64,000 nt of DNA from Enorma phocaeensis. Lineage in GTDB: Bacteria; Actinomycetota; Coriobacteriia; Coriobacteriales; Coriobacteriaceae. A program made the position numbers and the translations under genes. Positions within the stretch are counted from its first letter, which is position 1, and each line of letters begins with the position of its first letter. Below the pieces are notes generated by a model. It ran no database searches, had not been told where the DNA came from, and saw nothing but the letters and a program-made list of their open reading frames with translations. The stretch covers positions 248,001 through 312,000 of the forward strand of contig NZ_JACJKQ010000002.1 of the NCBI RefSeq assembly GCF_016901575.1. Reading direction: 5' to 3'. Below, in pieces: positions 44,641 through 53,024 of this stretch.

Positions 44641-44784
44641 CTACAGGGTTGCCAGCTGCTTGCGCCCGATGGTCTTGGCGAACGCGAGGGTGATGACGAA
44701 CGTGCACACGATCGCGATGACCACCGAGACGAGGAACTGCAGCATGCAGTCGGGCCTGATGCAGATGACGCCGATGATACCGCA
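44641..44784 (-). pseudogene. 3' remnant of a PTS sucrose-type EIIBC permease
   Basis: The last ~47 codons of a PTS membrane component survive: GIIGVICIRPDCMLQFLVSV starts the recognisable part and the final transmembrane helix ends in KTIGRKQLATL. It has the same orientation as, and lies directly upstream of, the sucrose hydrolase, as in scrA-scrB type operons. Homology stops at about 44784, where an oppositely oriented GH32 fragment begins. Confidence 0.6.
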
Positions 44785-44961
44785 CGGGACCTGCGCGTGC
44801 TCGTGGACGCCTCGGCGGTCGAGGTGTATGCAAACGGCGGCCGCGACGTGCTGTCCACGCGCTGGTTCCCGGTCGCAGAAGAGCTCTCGGTCGCCCTTCA
44901 TGGCTCATGTGCCGCAGGCCATGTCTGGGCGATGGGCGATGGCATGGCCGGCACGTACTAG
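44776..44961 (+). pseudogene. 3' remnant of a second GH32 sucrose hydrolase
   Basis: The plus-strand frame DTARDLRVLVDASAVEVYANGG is the characteristic C-terminal beta-sandwich strand of GH32 enzymes, followed by WFPVAEEL and a normal ending (TAG 44959-44961). It is not a copy of the intact gene next door, whose equivalent reads LDIFVDANMVETYVNDGE. It joins the PTS remnant at about 44780 in opposite orientation, so the two ends were brought together by a rearrangement. Confidence 0.65.
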
Positions 44962-44991
44962 CTCGCCGCCCGGCAATCCATGGGAAGACGC

Positions 44992-45759
44992 TCAGGCGGG
45001 TTGCCGAAGGCGGGCGGCGATGGCGCGGTTGTGCGGGCAGTAGATGTCGAGCAGCATGTGAAACCGTGCGTTGTGGGTGGGCTCCATGAGGTGGACGAGC
45101 TCATGGGTCACGACGAACTCGAGGCAGATGGGCGGGTATGCCGCGAGGAGCGAGCTGATGCGGATACTCCTGCTTTCCGGGGTGCATGACCCCCATCGGC
45201 TCGTCATGTGGCGCACCTGCCATCGGTCGGCGTGAACGCCGAGGCGGGCTTCGACCCGTTCGGTGACGAGGGGCAGCGCGCACTCGAGCTCGTAGCGGTA
45301 GAGGGCCTTGGAGAGCTCCGCGTGCACAAGGGGGTCGAGCGTCTTGCGGGATGCCGCCTCGGTATCGAGCTCGCTTTCGTCCTCGGGCGTGGACAGCGAA
45401 AGTGCGGCTGCCAGGCCGGTTTCTCTGAGGGCGCCGATGAGCGATACGCGCTCGCCCCAAAGGGCAACGGTTCCGTCGCAAAGCGGCTCCTCTTCAAGGC
45501 GGGCGAGATGCTCGCGCCGTTTGGCGACGCGCTCCGCGATCCAGGTGCGTCGACGTGCCAAGAAGTCTTCGGCGTCAGCCCGCGTGCCGCGGAGGGGCAT
45601 GCTCAGATGAACCGAGCCGTCGGGCCGTACGCGCAGGTTGAGGTTCTTGACCCGCCTGCGCTCGACTTCGACGGAGATGGGTCCTTCGGTTGTGTCCAGC
45701 ACGACTTCAAACGACCGTCCGTCGCGACCGCCTGACAGGGGGTCGCCCTGATATCCCAT
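44992..45759 (-). CDS. SprT/YgjP-like zinc metallopeptidase (DUF45)
   Basis: A 255-residue soluble protein. The zinc-binding motif HELVHLMEPTHNARFH (HExxH plus a third His) lies near residue 217. The family-specific YgjP block TSRWGSCTPESRSIRIS precedes it, and the N-terminal part forms strands (VEVERRRVKNLNLRVRPDG). ATG 45759 follows AGAAGGG. Members are assumed metalloproteases, but substrates are unknown. It is divergent from the FKBP gene. Confidence 0.85.
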   Translation of the reverse strand: MGYQGDPLSGGRDGRSFEVVLDTTEGPISVEVERRRVKNLNLRVRPDGSVHLSMPLRGTRADAEDFLARRRTWIAERVAKRREHLARLEEEPLCDGTVALWGERVSLIGALRETGLAAALSLSTPEDESELDTEAASRKTLDPLVHAELSKALYRYELECALPLVTERVEARLGVHADRWQVRHMTSRWGSCTPESRSIRISSLLAAYPPICLEFVVTHELVHLMEPTHNARFHMLLDIYCPHNRAIAARLRQPA

Positions 45760-45984
45760 GAGCCCTTCTTTCTGCGTCGTTGCGTGCGGCTGTACCTCGG
45801 AGTATAGCAAAGCGGGGACATGTCCCAGGCTTGCCGGGGCCTGTCTCCTGCCGACATTTCTCGTGGATTGCCGGCTTGCCATGCCCTGAGGTCGCAAGTC
45901 GGGTATAGTGGGCGCACGTGTTCGGGCAGGGGCCTGCCGGAGCTTCTGCCTCGATCGGTGCCCCTCGGTTCCAAGGAGGGACGC

Positions 45985-46416
45985 ATGTCCAATCAAGGCA
46001 AGAAGGTCAAGGCACACTACCGGGGAACGCTGGATGACGGCACCCAGTTTGACTGCTCCTATGATCGCGGCGAGCCCATCGAGTTCACCTGCGGCGCCCA
46101 TCAGATGATCGCCGGATTCGACGCAGCGGTCGTAGACATGGTGGTGGGAGAGAAGAAGTCGGTGCACATTCCTGCCGCCGACGCCTATGGCGAGCGTCGC
46201 GACGACCTGATCCTGCAGTTCCCGGCGGCCCAGGTCCCCAACATCGAGCAGATCGCGAAGGGCGACAAGCTCTTCCTGTCCGGCCCTGGCGGCATGCCGG
46301 TGCCCGTCGTGGTGCTCGACGTGAACGCCGAGGGCGTGCTGCTCGATGCGAACCACGAGCTCGCCGGCAAGGATCTCAACTTTGATATCGAGCTCGTCGA
46401 GGTCGAGGACGACTAG
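45985..46416 (+). CDS. FKBP-type peptidyl-prolyl isomerase (SlyD-like)
   Basis: A 143-residue cytoplasmic isomerase/chaperone. FKBP strands YRGTLDDGTQFDCSYDRGEP open it, and an inserted IF-type domain follows (PAADAYGERRDDLILQ to about residue 120), as in SlyD. There is no His-rich metal tail. ATG 45985 follows AAGGAGGG. It ends 33 bases before a strong hairpin. A -10-like GTATAGT lies at about 45903. Confidence 0.92.
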   Translation: MSNQGKKVKAHYRGTLDDGTQFDCSYDRGEPIEFTCGAHQMIAGFDAAVVDMVVGEKKSVHIPAADAYGERRDDLILQFPAAQVPNIEQIAKGDKLFLSGPGGMPVPVVVLDVNAEGVLLDANHELAGKDLNFDIELVEVEDD

Positions 46417-46449
46417 GCTTGCGGCGACCGCACATCCTGCACATGATCG

Positions 46450-46486
46450 GGCGGGGCGCCTCGGATGATTTCCGGGGCGCCCCGCC
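46450..46486. terminator. Hairpin between FKBP gene and Fur-family gene
   Basis: GGCGGGGCGCC (46450-46460) pairs perfectly with 46476-46486 between two convergent genes. No T run; probable bidirectional terminator. Confidence 0.6.
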
Positions 46487-46522
46487 TGCTCGTTGTCGCC
46501 GCTTCTAATTCCGGGCCCTATC

Positions 46523-46948
46523 CTAAGCCGTTGCGCCCTGCGCCTTTCGAGGGTCCTCCGCGGGGCGTTCCCGTTTGAGGCAGGCGGGGCAAAGGCCTTC
46601 GAAGAAGGTGTAATGCGAGGCCACCGCATACCCGGTCGCCGACGAGGCCCGGGCGTCGAGGGCGTGGTCGTAGGCGAGCGGCATGTCCGCGACGGTGCCA
46701 CACGAGGTGCACAGCACGTGGGAGTGCTCGTCGCAACGCCAGTCGAAGCGGCTGCCGCCCGGAGTCTTGAGCATGCGGATCTCGCCGTCGTCGACGAGAA
46801 GGTTGAGGTTGCGATACACGGTGCCGCGACCGATGTGCGGGTCACGCTCGCGGGCGACGAGGAAGATCTCGTCTGCGGTGGGATGGTTGTCCATCGTGCG
46901 GACGATGTCCAGAATGAGCTTGCGCTGCCGTGTGTTCCTGCGTCGCAA
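46523..46948 (-). CDS. Fur-family metalloregulator
   Basis: A 141-residue repressor. The winged helix ends in GRGTVYRNLNLLVDDGEI, and the structural zinc site has two CxxC pairs (CTSCG near residue 79 and CPACL near residue 121). The TTG start at 46948 is chosen because AAGGAGGG lies five bases before it; an upstream ATG at 47008 lacks such a site. Whether it is Fur, Zur or PerR cannot be decided: the regulatory His/Asp residues HSHVLC are compatible with all three. Confidence 0.85.
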   Translation of the reverse strand: MRRRNTRQRKLILDIVRTMDNHPTADEIFLVARERDPHIGRGTVYRNLNLLVDDGEIRMLKTPGGSRFDWRCDEHSHVLCTSCGTVADMPLAYDHALDARASSATGYAVASHYTFFEGLCPACLKRERPAEDPRKAQGATA

Positions 46949-47104
46949 GTTGCCCTCCTTCCGCGTCGCGTTGATCGATGCCGCGTGCGTGCCGAATGTC
47001 GCGAGCAAGGGGTCGCTTTCGCTTTCAGAATAATGTTATCCCATGCATAGCCTTTTCACACGCGTTCTTGAGACGCCCCACACAACAGGCAAAAGCGTTC
47101 TGCG

Positions 47105-47509
47105 CTAGAAGCGGACGTCGAAGCCGTCCTCGCCTTCGACGAGGGGGAGCTCGCGCTCTTGCTCGAGGAGGATCTCGTAGCCGGCGTGGTTGTAGTAGCC
47201 GTGCACGCCGTCGAGATGTTTGATGATCGCCGCCGGCGTGCCCTGCACCTCAAGCTCCACGCGTCCGCTGCTCAGGTTTTTCACCCAGCCCGTCAAACCC
47301 TGCTTGTTTGCGACCCCTTGGTTGGTCCAGCGGAAGCCCACGCCCTGGACCGTGCCTTTGAACAGCAGGCTGAGGCGCAGCGGGGCGTTGCCCTCGTTCA
47401 GGCGTTCCTGGAGGCGGCGTATGAGGTCTCGTTCGCAGGGGCTGCGCAGCGTGGGGTCGATGGGGCCGCCCGAGTTGCCCGAGGTGCGAAAGCGGTCAAA
47501 AAAGCCCAT
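47105..47509 (-). CDS. Acylphosphatase-domain protein
   Basis: A 134-residue protein. The acylphosphatase fold starts near residue 46 (LSLLFKGTVQGVGFRWTNQG, with the catalytic Arg in GFRW) and includes GWVKNLSSGRVELEVQG. The ~40 residues before it (MGFFDRFRTSGNSGG) and the acidic tail are additions to the usual 90-residue enzyme. It hydrolyses carboxyl-phosphate bonds of small molecules. The frame ends 4 bases after the oxidoreductase gene upstream on this strand, so the two are coupled. Confidence 0.85.
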   Translation of the reverse strand: MGFFDRFRTSGNSGGPIDPTLRSPCERDLIRRLQERLNEGNAPLRLSLLFKGTVQGVGFRWTNQGVANKQGLTGWVKNLSSGRVELEVQGTPAAIIKHLDGVHGYYNHAGYEILLEQERELPLVEGEDGFDVRF

Positions 47510-47513
47510 GGGA

Positions 47514-48686
47514 TCACCGGCCTTCCCCTGCGCCGTCCCCGGCGCTCTCCTGGCATGCGGCGCATGCCTCTTCGCGTGCGGCCTCCTGCTTGGCTGCAGG
47601 CTCGTCTGCGGGGAAGACGATGCCTGCTTGCCGGCGCGCCTCGTCCATGACGGAGAGGGTTGCGAGCGTCAGGCCGCGGAACGTTCCCACGGTGCCATAC
47701 TCGCCCGCGGGGGCATCGCCGGCGGGGCATCCGGAGCGCACCGCCTCGACGGCGGCGATGAAGTCTTCGAGCTCGTAGGTCATGGTGTTGGGGCAGGTGG
47801 GGAGGTTGAACTCCTCGGTGCGGCCGCCTTCCTGGGAGCGCATGACCTTCGCGGAGCCACGTTCGACCTTGCCGCGATAGGAGATGCTCGCGTGCGAGGG
47901 GACCGAGATGGAATCCAGGGTCATGGTCGCCGTCTCGCTCTCAAACTGAACGGGCAGGTCGTCGTTGGTGATCTTCGAGAAGGCGATTTCGACCACGCGG
48001 CCCGGATAGCGGGCAAGGATCGTTCCCGCCCCGTCGATGGCGCCGTTGGTGATGTCGCGGGTCGACTCATCGAGGAGAACCGGGGCGAAGCAGATCGATT
48101 CCGGCTCTCCCATGAGCGCGACCGTCGCCTCGACAGGGTATACGCCGATGTCCATGAGGGAGCCCGACGCCATGGCGCAGTCGAAGATATTGGTGCGCTC
48201 GCCAGCGAGGATGTTGTCATAGCGAGAGGAATACTTGCCGAAGCGGATGCTCGCGCGACGCAGCTGCCCCAGGCGTGAGAGCAGTTCGCGAACGGTGGCA
48301 AACGCCGGGTCGTGTACGGGGCGCATGGCCTCGAGCGCCACCACGCCCGCGCGCTCTGCCGCGGCAAAGACCTTGGCAGCCTCGGCGCGGTTTGAGGCGA
48401 AGGGCTTCTCCACAAACACATGCTTGCCCTGAGCGATGCAGGCGAGCGCCTGCGGGGCATGGAGCGCGTTGGGGGAGCCGATGTAGACGGCGTCGACCTC
48501 GTCGGACGCCGCGAGCTCCTCGAGGCTTGTGAAGGGACGGGAGCCGCCGTGCTCTTTGGTGAAGGACGCGGCGCGCTCGGCGTCGCGCGAGAGCGTGCCA
48601 ACAAAGACCGCGTGATCGCTTTGGTTGAGCGCCTCGATGAGGTTGTCGGTGATCATGCTGGTTCCGATGGTGGCGATTCGAAGCAT
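47514..48686 (-). CDS. Gfo/Idh/MocA-family oxidoreductase
   Basis: A 390-residue NAD(P)-dependent enzyme. The Rossmann region RIATIGTSMITDNLIEAL starts the protein (with GTSM replacing the more usual GxGxxG), and the catalytic-site motif EKPFASN lies near residue 94. The C-terminal alpha/beta domain follows, with an extra alanine/glutamate-rich tail of about 35 residues. Likely substrates are sugars or inositol derivatives. It lies just upstream of the acylphosphatase gene (4-base gap). ATG 48686 follows AAGGAGGC. Confidence 0.88.
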   Translation of the reverse strand: MLRIATIGTSMITDNLIEALNQSDHAVFVGTLSRDAERAASFTKEHGGSRPFTSLEELAASDEVDAVYIGSPNALHAPQALACIAQGKHVFVEKPFASNRAEAAKVFAAAERAGVVALEAMRPVHDPAFATVRELLSRLGQLRRASIRFGKYSSRYDNILAGERTNIFDCAMASGSLMDIGVYPVEATVALMGEPESICFAPVLLDESTRDITNGAIDGAGTILARYPGRVVEIAFSKITNDDLPVQFESETATMTLDSISVPSHASISYRGKVERGSAKVMRSQEGGRTEEFNLPTCPNTMTYELEDFIAAVEAVRSGCPAGDAPAGEYGTVGTFRGLTLATLSVMDEARRQAGIVFPADEPAAKQEAAREEACAACQESAGDGAGEGR

Positions 48687-48761
48687 GTGGGCCTCCTTGA
48701 TGACGAGGCAGGCAGGCGTCGCGGGGCTCGCGGGCGGGTCGTGGCCTGTATGGGGCGCCCC

Positions 48762-49250
48762 CTAGTCGGCGTCTGCCGCGGTGAAACCGGTGTCGATGCT
48801 CAGTCTACCCGAATCTGCCGCCGTGGTTGCAAGCTCGTCGCAGCGTTCGTTGAGCTCGTGGCCTGCATGGCCCTTCACCCAGATGAATTCGACCTGATGC
48901 GGCTCCTTCGCCGTAAGCAGCCGTTTCCAGAGGTCGACGTTTTTGACGGGCTTTTTGGCCGCCGTCTTCCAGCCGCGCTTGATCCACCCGTCGATCCAAT
49001 GCTTGTTGAAGGCGTTCACCACATACTGGGAATCCGAGTGCAGCTCGATCTGGCACGGGCGGTTGAGGGCCTCGAGGGCGGCAATGACCCCCATGAGCTC
49101 CATGCGGTTGTTGGTGGTCCGTTCGTATCCGCCCGAGAGCTCGCGGACGAACGTCTCGCCGCGGGGGTTGGTGTATGAAAGCACGGCGCCATATCCTCCG
49201 TTGCCGGGATTGCCTCGCGCCGATCCGTCGGTGTAGATGGTTACCTTCAC
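48762..49250 (-). CDS. rnhA: Ribonuclease HI
   Basis: A 162-residue enzyme removing RNA from RNA/DNA hybrids. Catalytic acids are Asp8 ([14 protein letters not shown]), Glu in NNRMELMGV, Asp in HSDSQYVV and the last Asp in NERCDELA, with the basic handle [14 protein letters not shown] present. GTG 49250 is the start, following AAAGGA; the frame extends upstream but without coding character. Confidence 0.95.
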   Translation of the reverse strand: MKVTIYTDGSARGNPGNGGYGAVLSYTNPRGETFVRELSGGYERTTNNRMELMGVIAALEALNRPCQIELHSDSQYVVNAFNKHWIDGWIKRGWKTAAKKPVKNVDLWKRLLTAKEPHQVEFIWVKGHAGHELNERCDELATTAADSGRLSIDTGFTAADAD

Positions 49251-49572
49251 AGGGTTCCTTTCTGGTTGGGCGTCAGTGCACCGGGCATACATTGTCGCGC
49301 GCCGTCCCCGCCGCGCAAGATGCTTCGGGAAAAAAGCGAGGACGCCGTCGTCGAGCGGCGCATTTCGCCCACAGGGCGTCTCGTCCGTGGTCGCCGCGGC
49401 GCCTCGATGGGACGGTGTCTGCCGTCCGTCCTGCCCGCTGCTCATGCCGGCGGGCCCCGGGCGCTCTTTGCCAAGCGCTTACAAAGACTTTGCCGGTCTC
49501 TGTCGGGTGGGGCGTAAGGTTGGAGAGGCCACAGTCCGGCGACATGCTCGCCGGGGCCAGATAGGGGGTACT
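49251..49572. other. Intergenic region, nothing recognisable
   Basis: This 322-base gap between the divergent rnhA and the 44-residue gene holds open frames on both strands but no start signals, repeats or terminators that I can support. A weak AT-richer patch near 49470-49500 could hold a promoter. Confidence 0.4.
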
Positions 49573-49707
49573 ATGTCAGAAGTCTTTTGGGGCGTCGCGC
49601 TTATGGTGGGCGCGGCCGTCGCCTTCATGGCATCCGAGGTGGTGCGCGAGCTCGAGCGCCGCCACGACGAGGCTGCGCTGCAAGAGACGGCGGATCAGCT
49701 GCTCTAG
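49573..49707 (+). CDS. Small membrane-anchored protein
   Basis: A 44-residue frame: hydrophobic residues 3-20 (VFWGVALMVGAAVAFMA) followed by an amphipathic, charged helix (EVVRELERRHDEAALQETA). ATG 49573 follows GGGGG at 49564. It precedes the aldo/keto reductase gene by 51 bases on the same strand. No family is recognised; the clean start and helix pattern make it plausible. Confidence 0.5.
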   Translation: MSEVFWGVALMVGAAVAFMASEVVRELERRHDEAALQETADQLL

Positions 49708-49758
49708 AGTGGCGCTGCCCTCCTGCGGCGGCGCGGCGGCCAGACGCGAGGAGGTAGC

Positions 49759-50943
49759 ATGCAATATCGAGTCACCCCTACCGACGGCACGAAGATCTCT
49801 GCCCTCGGCCTTGGCTGCATGAGGTTTCCCGGCTTTGCGCTGGGGCGGCCGGACCAAAAGGCGGCAGAGGCCATCATCAGGCGTGCGTGCGAGCAGGGCA
49901 TCAACTATCTCGACACCGCCTATCTCTACCCGGGAAACGAGCAGTGCGTCGGCCTGGCGCTCGAGAGGCTTGGGCTTCGTGACAAGGTGCTGCTCGCCAC
50001 CAAGCTGCCCCATGGTTCATGCAAGCGCTCCGAAGACTTCGATCGGCTCTTTGACGAGCAGCTTCGTCGCCTGCGCCGCGACCATATCGACTACTACCTC
50101 ATTCACAACATCACGAGCCCCTTGCAGTGGGAGCGCCTGCAATCGCTTGGAATCGAGGCTTGGATCGCCCGGCAAAAGGCCTCGGGCCGCATCCGCAACA
50201 TCGGGTTTTCCTATCACGGCAGCGCGGGCGACTTCCCGGTGATGCTCGATGCGTTTTCCTGGGACTTCTGCCAGATCCAATACAACTATCTCAACGAGCA
50301 CTATCAGGCGGGGACTGCGGGGCTTCGCGCCGCCGCGTCGCGCGGCCTGGCGGTCTTCGTCATGGAGCCGTTGCTCGGAGGCAGGCTTGCCCAGCACCTG
50401 CCCCCGGAGGCCGAGCGCATCCTCGAGCGAGCGGCGACGCCCGAGCTTTCGACGCCCGCCGCCTGGGGGCTTTCATGGGTGTGGAACCATCCCGAGGTGA
50501 CCATGCTGCTCTCGGGCATGGCGTCTCCCGAGCAGGTTGACGAGAACGCCGCCGTCGCGGCGTCGGCGCTTCCCCATTCGATGGGGGCGCGGCAGCTGGA
50601 GGCAATCGAGCAGGTGGTCGAGGTCTTTCAGCGGCTGGAGCGCGTGCCGTGCACGGGATGCAACTATTGCATGCCCTGCCCCCAGGGCATCAACATCCCG
50701 GGGTGCTTTTCGGCCTATAACGCATCGTATGCCCACAGCTGGTTCACCGGCGTGTCGCAGTACTTTACCGCCTCCGCCATCCGCAGCGGCCGTCCAAAGC
50801 TTGCGACCAACTGCGTGAGGTGCGGTGCATGCAAGCGCCATTGTCCCCAGCATATCGATATCCCCGAGCGCCTGGATGATGTCCGACGCAGGTTGACCCC
50901 GGGCCCGGTGGGGGCTGCGCTCAAACTGCTTGGGAAGCGCTGA
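49759..50943 (+). CDS. Aldo/keto reductase with C-terminal 4Fe-4S ferredoxin domain
   Basis: A 394-residue protein. An AKR barrel (residues 1-270: LGLGCMRFPG, NYLDTAYLYPGNE, and Lys in ATKLPHG as tetrad residues) is fused to a ferredoxin-like tail with CTGCNYCMPCP near residue 297 and CVRCGACKRHCP near 353, so two clusters are likely. This group occurs in anaerobes and is assumed to be a redox enzyme using ferredoxin-type electron transfer. ATG 49759 follows GAGGAGG. Substrate unknown. Confidence 0.9.
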   Translation: MQYRVTPTDGTKISALGLGCMRFPGFALGRPDQKAAEAIIRRACEQGINYLDTAYLYPGNEQCVGLALERLGLRDKVLLATKLPHGSCKRSEDFDRLFDEQLRRLRRDHIDYYLIHNITSPLQWERLQSLGIEAWIARQKASGRIRNIGFSYHGSAGDFPVMLDAFSWDFCQIQYNYLNEHYQAGTAGLRAAASRGLAVFVMEPLLGGRLAQHLPPEAERILERAATPELSTPAAWGLSWVWNHPEVTMLLSGMASPEQVDENAAVAASALPHSMGARQLEAIEQVVEVFQRLERVPCTGCNYCMPCPQGINIPGCFSAYNASYAHSWFTGVSQYFTASAIRSGRPKLATNCVRCGACKRHCPQHIDIPERLDDVRRRLTPGPVGAALKLLGKR

Positions 50944-51014
50944 TTTGCAGGCCTTTACAATCTGCTATGGTATCTGGTGCCTGTTGGGTGTAAGTTTCGA
51001 GGAAGGCGGGCGCG

Positions 51015-51899
51015 GTGCTCACCATTGGATGCCATCTCTCTATAGCCAAAGGGTTTGCCGCGATGGGCGAGGATGCGCTCGCCCTCGGCGCGAACACCTT
51101 TGCGTTCTTTACGCGAAACCCCCGCGGCGGCGCGATGCGCGCGCTTGACATGGACGATGTCGAGCGTCTGCGCGCCATGCTTGCCGAGCACGATTTTGGC
51201 CCGCTGGTGGCTCACGCCCCCTATACCTACAACCCCTGCTCGGCAAAGGAGCATGCCCGGGCATTTGCGCTCGAGGCGATGCGCGAGGACCTTGAGCGGC
51301 TCGAGGTGCTGCCGGGAAACCTGTACAACTTCCATCCGGGCGCGCATGTTGGGCAGGGCGTCGAGTGCGGCATCGAGCTGATCGTGGATGCGCTGTGCTC
51401 GGTGATGGAGCCGCATCAACGCACACAGGTGCTGCTCGAGACCATGGCGGGCAAAGGCACCGAGGTCGGCAGCAGCTTCGAAGAGCTCGCCCGCATCATC
51501 GAGGGCGTTGAGGACCGGCGGCCGGAGCTTGCCGGCAAGCTGGGCGTCTGCCTGGATACCTGCCATGTGAGCGATGCCGGCTACGATATCGTCCACGACC
51601 TCGACGGCGTGCTCGCCGACTTTGACCGGGTGATTGGGCTCGAGCGCTTCAAGGCCGTGCATGTCAACGACTCGAAGAACCCCTGCGGCGCGCACAAGGA
51701 CCGTCATGCCTGCATCGGAGAGGGCTATCTGGGCTCCGATGGACTGGGAGGTGGCGAGCAGGTCTTTGCCCGGATCGTTTCCCATCGAGCGCTGCGCAAC
51801 CTGCCCTTCATCCTCGAGACGCCCAATGACGCTGCGGGCTATGCGCGAGAGATCTCGTTGCTGCGGTCCTTGGCGGATCGCTCGGGGGAGAGCGCATGA
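51015..51899 (+). CDS. nfo: Endonuclease IV (AP endonuclease)
   Basis: A 294-residue TIM-barrel enzyme that cuts DNA at abasic sites. Zinc ligands are recognisable in NFHPGAH (near residue 106), VLLETMAG, CLDTCHVSDAGYD and AVHVNDSKNPCGAHKDRHACIGEG. The start GTG 51015 follows GAGGAAGG. The stop overlaps the ferrochelatase start in ATGA, so the two are cotranscribed and coupled. Confidence 0.94.
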   Translation: MLTIGCHLSIAKGFAAMGEDALALGANTFAFFTRNPRGGAMRALDMDDVERLRAMLAEHDFGPLVAHAPYTYNPCSAKEHARAFALEAMREDLERLEVLPGNLYNFHPGAHVGQGVECGIELIVDALCSVMEPHQRTQVLLETMAGKGTEVGSSFEELARIIEGVEDRRPELAGKLGVCLDTCHVSDAGYDIVHDLDGVLADFDRVIGLERFKAVHVNDSKNPCGAHKDRHACIGEGYLGSDGLGGGEQVFARIVSHRALRNLPFILETPNDAAGYAREISLLRSLADRSGESA

Positions 51900-52912
51900 T
51901 GGATTCCAGTGCGCGCGTCGACCGGGTGGGCGTGCTGCTGATAAACACGGGCTCGCCCGACGCGCCCGAGCCCTCCGCGGTCCGGCGCTATCTCGCGGAA
52001 TTCCTCATGGACCCCTGCGTGCGCCCCTTGCCCGGGCCCCTCTGGTGGATTGTGCTGCACCTGTTCGTGCTCCCGCGTCGACAGGAGGCATCGGCGGAGA
52101 AGTATCGCCGCATCTGGCGCGAGGACGGCTCTCCGCTCGTCTCCATCGCGGGTCGTTTGGCTCGGAGCGTGCAGGCAGAGGTTGCCCGGCGCCGGCCCGA
52201 GGCCGATTTCGTGGTCCGCCCCGCCATGTGCTATGGGCAGCCCTCGGTGGCACGGGCGCTTTCCGAGCTGAGGGATGCCGGCTGCTCGAGCGTTGTCGCG
52301 GTGCCGCTCTACCCGCAAAGCGCATCATCGACTACGGCGTCCGCCTTGACGCACCTGCGCGGCGCCCTCGCGGCTCTGGACTGGAATCCCCCGCTCATCG
52401 AGGTGGAGGAGTACGCGTCGCGCCCTGCATATCTCGATGCCGTGGCGGCGCGAATCGAGCGGGACGGCTTCGATGCCGCACACGACATGCTTTTGTTCTC
52501 GTTCCATTCCATTCCGTGCGCCCATGTGGAAGAGGGCGACACCTATGTTCACCAGGTCGAGGCGACATGCCGCCAGGTGGCGCAGCGCCTCGGGGTCCCA
52601 AAGGCATCGTGGCGCCTCTCCTACCAGTCTCCCTTCGAAGACAACCGCACATGGCAGGGCCCGTTTACATCGCATGCGCTTGCCGACCTCGCCCGCGTGC
52701 CGCGGAGGACCTTCATGGTGTGTCCGGGGTTTTCAATCGATTGCTTGGAGACCCTCTACGATGTGGAGTACGAGCTTCGCGGCTGCTTCGATGCCGCGGC
52801 GGTCCCCGGGGCCGAGCTTCGCTACGTGCCCTGCCTCAACGACGGCGCGGAGCAGGCGCGCCTCATCGCCTCGGTCGTCGAGGACTGCCTCGACGAGCTC
52901 CGCGGGGCCTGA
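51896..52912 (+). CDS. hemH: Ferrochelatase (protoheme or coproporphyrin type)
   Basis: A 338-residue chelatase inserting Fe2+ into a porphyrin. The catalytic His lies in LLFSFHSIP near residue 202, and the Glu-rich second site in CPGFSIDCLETLYDVEYE near residue 290 is conserved. Cys residues are scattered without an obvious Fe-S motif. The start ATG overlaps the nfo stop by four bases (a second ATG three bases later is possible). No other heme genes are in the window, which is unexpected for an anaerobe. Confidence 0.9.
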   Translation: MMDSSARVDRVGVLLINTGSPDAPEPSAVRRYLAEFLMDPCVRPLPGPLWWIVLHLFVLPRRQEASAEKYRRIWREDGSPLVSIAGRLARSVQAEVARRRPEADFVVRPAMCYGQPSVARALSELRDAGCSSVVAVPLYPQSASSTTASALTHLRGALAALDWNPPLIEVEEYASRPAYLDAVAARIERDGFDAAHDMLLFSFHSIPCAHVEEGDTYVHQVEATCRQVAQRLGVPKASWRLSYQSPFEDNRTWQGPFTSHALADLARVPRRTFMVCPGFSIDCLETLYDVEYELRGCFDAAAVPGAELRYVPCLNDGAEQARLIASVVEDCLDELRGA

Positions 52913-53024
52913 TTGCTTTGGTGATGCCTCGCCGGGTGCGGTCATGCCCAGGGCCGGTCGCCACGGACCTTGCGCCAACCCATCGCGCGCCCCTTCGGCG
53001 GCATGTCGCCTTGCGAGGGGCGGG

